Source: Bacillota bacterium
GTDB taxonomy: Bacteria > Bacillota > Dehalobacteriia > UBA4068 > UBA4997
Assembly (NCBI GenBank): GCA_017398165.1
Contig: JAFQHB010000204.1
Span: forward strand, 1-6,948
Length of the DNA: 6,948 bases
Direction: 5' to 3'
The translations under genes and the position numbers were made by a program. This document shows positions 5,658-6,948 of this stretch, piece by piece (positions within the stretch are counted from its first letter, which is position 1; every line of letters begins with the position of its first letter). The notes beneath the pieces were generated by a model. That model worked only from the letters and a program-made list of their open reading frames with translations. It ran no database searches and was not told where the DNA came from.

Positions 5658-5736
5658 GCACCACAGAGTGCTGAACTCTGCGAAAAAACGTGTCGCAGGA
5701 GGTCTTATCAGCGGCGCATTGTGGTGCTTTTTATTT
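5658..5736 (+). promoter_or_regulatory. Leader attenuator-like structure before sipW copy 2
   Basis: GCACCACA (5658-5665) pairs perfectly with TGTGGTGC (5720-5727), which is followed by TTTTTATTT (5728-5736), as in an intrinsic terminator with a long closed loop. The loop contains the site C hairpin CAGAGT-GCTGA-ACTCTG (5664-5680). An AGGAGG (5697-5702) also lies in the loop, but no convincing short reading frame follows. Part of the first arm lies just outside and part within site C, on the invertible side, so both orientations would rebuild the same stem. Confidence 0.45.
5661..5684 (-). repeat. Recombination-site copy C
   Basis: Exact 24-bp inverted copy of site B (4329-4352). It lies 31 bp downstream of the -10 box of the rightward promoter and about 88 bp before sipW copy 2, in the predicted 5' leader. 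Outside the site, sequence towards sipW resembles the flank of site A, as expected for the fixed side of the junction. Confidence 0.8.
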
Positions 5737-6265
5737 AGTGCCTGCTCAATCACATAAAAAAGGAAGGTAATATGAAAAGCAACATCAGAAAGATTTGGGA
5801 TGTGTTCACCAGCATTCTGGTGGCGGGGGTCGTTATTTTGGCGGTGCTGCTGGCAGGCGTGCGCCTGGTGGGGCTGGAGGTCTATACCGTGCTGTCCGGT
5901 TCGATGGAGCCGACGTATCATACCGGCTCGCTGATTTATGTGCAGGACGTCGATCCGTATGAGATCGAGGCCGGACAAGTTATCACATTCCTGCTGGATG
6001 AGGACACTGTGGCCACGCACCGTGTTGTCGAGGTGCTGCCGGATGAGAACGACCCCACCGTGGTTCGCTTCCGTACCAAGGGTGATGCCAACGACGCCGA
6101 GGACGGCTCGCCGGTGCATTACAAGAACGTGCTGGGCTCACCGGTATTCTCCATCCCGCAGCTGGGCTATCTGGCGAACTACATCCAGAACCCGCCCGGT
6201 ACCTATATCGCCATCTCGGTCGGTGCTATCTTGCTGCTGCTGATCCTGCTGCCGGAGCTTTTCTC
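5661..6265 (+). repeat. Right arm of large inverted duplication (site C plus leader plus sipW)
   Basis: Partner of 3687-4309 in opposite orientation. The match runs from the recombination site through the leader into sipW and ends abruptly after the codons for PELFS (6265). From 6024 to 6265 only three bases differ from the left copy, all silent, while 5772-6023 has about thirty differences. Confidence 0.85.
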
Positions 6266-6350
6266 CGGGGATGAAGAGGACAAGCCGAAGAAACGCCGCA
6301 AAAATGCAAAAGGCGAAAAAAAATCCGCGGATGAAACCGCGGAGAACTAA
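5772..6350 (+). CDS. sipW: Signal peptidase I, SipW (archaeal/ER) type, right copy
   Basis: 192 residues, with GGAAGG just before the ATG. It has the same design as the left copy: membrane segment at about 10-33, SGSMEPT with Ser44, THRV with His83, TKGDANDAED with the catalytic Asp region, and a second membrane segment ending at PELFS. All catalytic residues are intact. The tail (about 165-192) is lysine-rich (KPKKRRKNAKGEKK) and shares little with the left tail. It should process the TasA-like protein encoded 60 bp downstream. As drawn, it is the first gene behind the strong promoter at 5602-5630, so this arm should be the expressed one. Identical catalytic cores suggest that either peptidase can handle the same signals. 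Confidence 0.96.
   Translation: MKSNIRKIWDVFTSILVAGVVILAVLLAGVRLVGLEVYTVLSGSMEPTYHTGSLIYVQDVDPYEIEAGQVITFLLDEDTVATHRVVEVLPDENDPTVVRFRTKGDANDAEDGSPVHYKNVLGSPVFSIPQLGYLANYIQNPPGTYIAISVGAILLLLILLPELFSGDEEDKPKKRRKNAKGEKKSADETAEN
6316..6343 (-). terminator. Hairpin in the sipW copy 2 end, possible minus-strand terminator
   Basis: TCCGCGG (6324-6330), a 6-base loop and CCGCGGA (6337-6343) form a perfect 7-bp stem. On the minus strand it is followed by eight Ts (complement of 6316-6323), so it could stop antisense transcripts. On the plus strand no T-run follows. A one-mismatch version of the hairpin ends the left sipW (3595-3620). It lies within codons for KKSADETAE, so it may only reflect the coding sequence. 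Confidence 0.35.
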
Positions 6351-6410
6351 ACGAGGGCAACGCCATAAGGCTTACCTGATATAAAAACCAAATAAGGAGG
6401 AAAATTCTCG

Positions 6411-6948
6411 ATGAAAAAATTTCGTAAAGTGCTGGCATTGACTCTGTGTGCTGCAGCGCTGGTGGGTGCCTCTGTAATGGGCACTATGGCTTATCTGACC
6501 GATAATGACGAGGTAACCAATACCTTTACTGTTGGTAATGTTGATATTACGCTGAATGAAGCAAAGGTTGATGTAAACGGCAAGAAGATTACCGGTGACC
6601 GAGTGCAAGCGAATAGCTACAAACTGCTGCCTGGTGGTGAGTATGACAAAGATCCGACTGTAACTGTAGAAGATGGCAGTGAGGATGCTTATGTTCGCAT
6701 GCTGGTAACGGTTAGCGATATCGATGCGCTGAAAGAGGCTTTTGGCGCAGATTATGTTGCTGACGATGTATTCCTGCTTGAGAAACTGGTTGATTGGGAT
6801 AGTACAACTTGGGTAAGCACCGCACCGGTAAAAACTGTTACCACCGGTGAGGGTGAGAATTCTGTAATGAGTGCTACATACGAGTTCCGTTATGCAGGTA
6901 ATGATACCGAGAATAAAGGGTATCTTGATATTAGTGGAGCAACTGATG
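6411..6948 (+). CDS. TasA/camelysin-like secreted protein with SipW-type signal, right arm (C-terminus outside window)
   Basis: 179 codons are visible; the frame is open to the right edge. TAAGGAGG ends ten bases before the ATG. The signal MKKFRKVLALTLCAAALVGA leads to GTMAYLTDND, with a cut expected near A27/Y28. Then come VTNTFTVGNVDITLNEAKV, LLPGGEYDKDPTVTVEDGSE and DAYVRMLVTV, and later ATYEFRYAGND. It is the clear counterpart of the gene at 2769-3542, including a stretch of near-identical DNA coding for FTVGNVDITL, but the middle differs in sequence and loop length. In family terms it is a secreted fibre-type protein matured by SipW. The pairing with sipW copy 2 and the shared position suggest an alternative major subunit to the left-arm protein. 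More TasA-like genes may follow outside the window. Confidence 0.92.
   Translation, partial: MKKFRKVLALTLCAAALVGASVMGTMAYLTDNDEVTNTFTVGNVDITLNEAKVDVNGKKITGDRVQANSYKLLPGGEYDKDPTVTVEDGSEDAYVRMLVTVSDIDALKEAFGADYVADDVFLLEKLVDWDSTTWVSTAPVKTVTTGEGENSVMSATYEFRYAGNDTENKGYLDISGATD

Larger units (their letters stand above)
4329..5684. mobile_element. Putative invertible segment carrying recombinase gene and promoter
   Basis: The segment is bounded by perfect 24-bp inverted repeats (4329-4352 and 5661-5684). It contains one tyrosine recombinase gene and, 31 bp inside the right repeat, a near-consensus promoter pointing outward. Homologous sipW-TasA operons diverge from both sides. This is the layout of a phase-variation inverton with a built-in recombinase. 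Inversion would move the promoter from the right operon to the left one. There are no other mobile-element genes inside, and the boundary repeats are inverted, not direct, so an excising integrative element is not suggested. Inversion itself is inferred and not seen in one sequence. Confidence 0.75.

Noticed and set aside
5638..5660. Degenerate fourth recombination half-site (CAG-ACTCTAT) near the promoter
   Set aside because: It resembles the right half of site A and its flank only with gaps, and has no left dyad arm; chance similarity in AT-rich DNA is likely.
4286..5684. Integrated mobile element with attL/attR
   Set aside because: The best site pair is inverted, the segment has only the recombinase and no cargo, excisionase or transfer genes, and the flanks are homologous operons. 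An invertible switch explains more.
5719..5757. Leader peptide of 12 codons from a TTG downstream of AGGAGG (5697-5702)
   Set aside because: Spacing of 16 bases is too long, the start is TTG, and the corresponding frame in the left leader is different and shorter.
5646..6119. Open frame antisense to sipW copy 2, and a related frame antisense to sipW copy 1 near 3833-4225
   Set aside because: Both lie opposite a well-supported signal peptidase with catalytic motifs. They resemble each other only because the two sipW copies are inverted duplicates.

Overview
The window looks like a chromosomal surface-fibre locus of a Gram-positive bacterium. AGGAGG-type ribosome sites, SipW-class signal peptidases and TasA/camelysin-type secreted proteins point to Bacillota. 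A gut-type Clostridia (Oscillospirales-like) is my guess, but it rests on gene style only and on no marker gene.

Layout, left to right. Positions 1-4180 hold a minus-strand operon. Read in transcription order it is sipW copy 1 (4180-3593), four secreted TasA/camelysin-like proteins (3542-2769, 2673-2095, 2030-1221, 1052-354), and the start of a secreted protein with hexapeptide repeats that runs off the left edge (334-1). Positions 4181-5771 hold a control region: a tyrosine recombinase gene on the minus strand (5390-4365), a near-consensus promoter pointing right (5602-5630), and three copies of a dyad-symmetric site. Two copies (A and B) lie left of the recombinase and one (C) lies right of the promoter. 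B and C are a perfect 24-bp inverted repeat. Positions 5772-6948 hold a plus-strand operon: sipW copy 2 (5772-6350), then a TasA-like gene (from 6411) that is a close paralogue of the first TasA-like gene of the left operon and runs off the right edge.

How it may work (inference). The recombinase would recombine B with C (or A with C) and invert about 1.33 kb carrying itself and the promoter. As drawn, the promoter faces right, so sipW2 plus the right TasA-like gene would be ON and the left operon OFF. After inversion the promoter would face sipW1 and its four TasA-like genes. This would be an either/or phase switch between two fibre operons, each with its own dedicated signal peptidase. The recombinase gene points at whichever arm the promoter does not serve. 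Each sipW leader carries a hairpin plus T-run that could stop recombinase read-through or attenuate the main transcript.

Other signals are a gene-conversion-like mosaic between the two sipW copies (about 30 differences in the first 252 bp, 3 in the next 242), a palindrome over the -10 of the main promoter, strong intergenic stem-loops in the left operon, and an 18-bp coding tandem repeat at the left edge.
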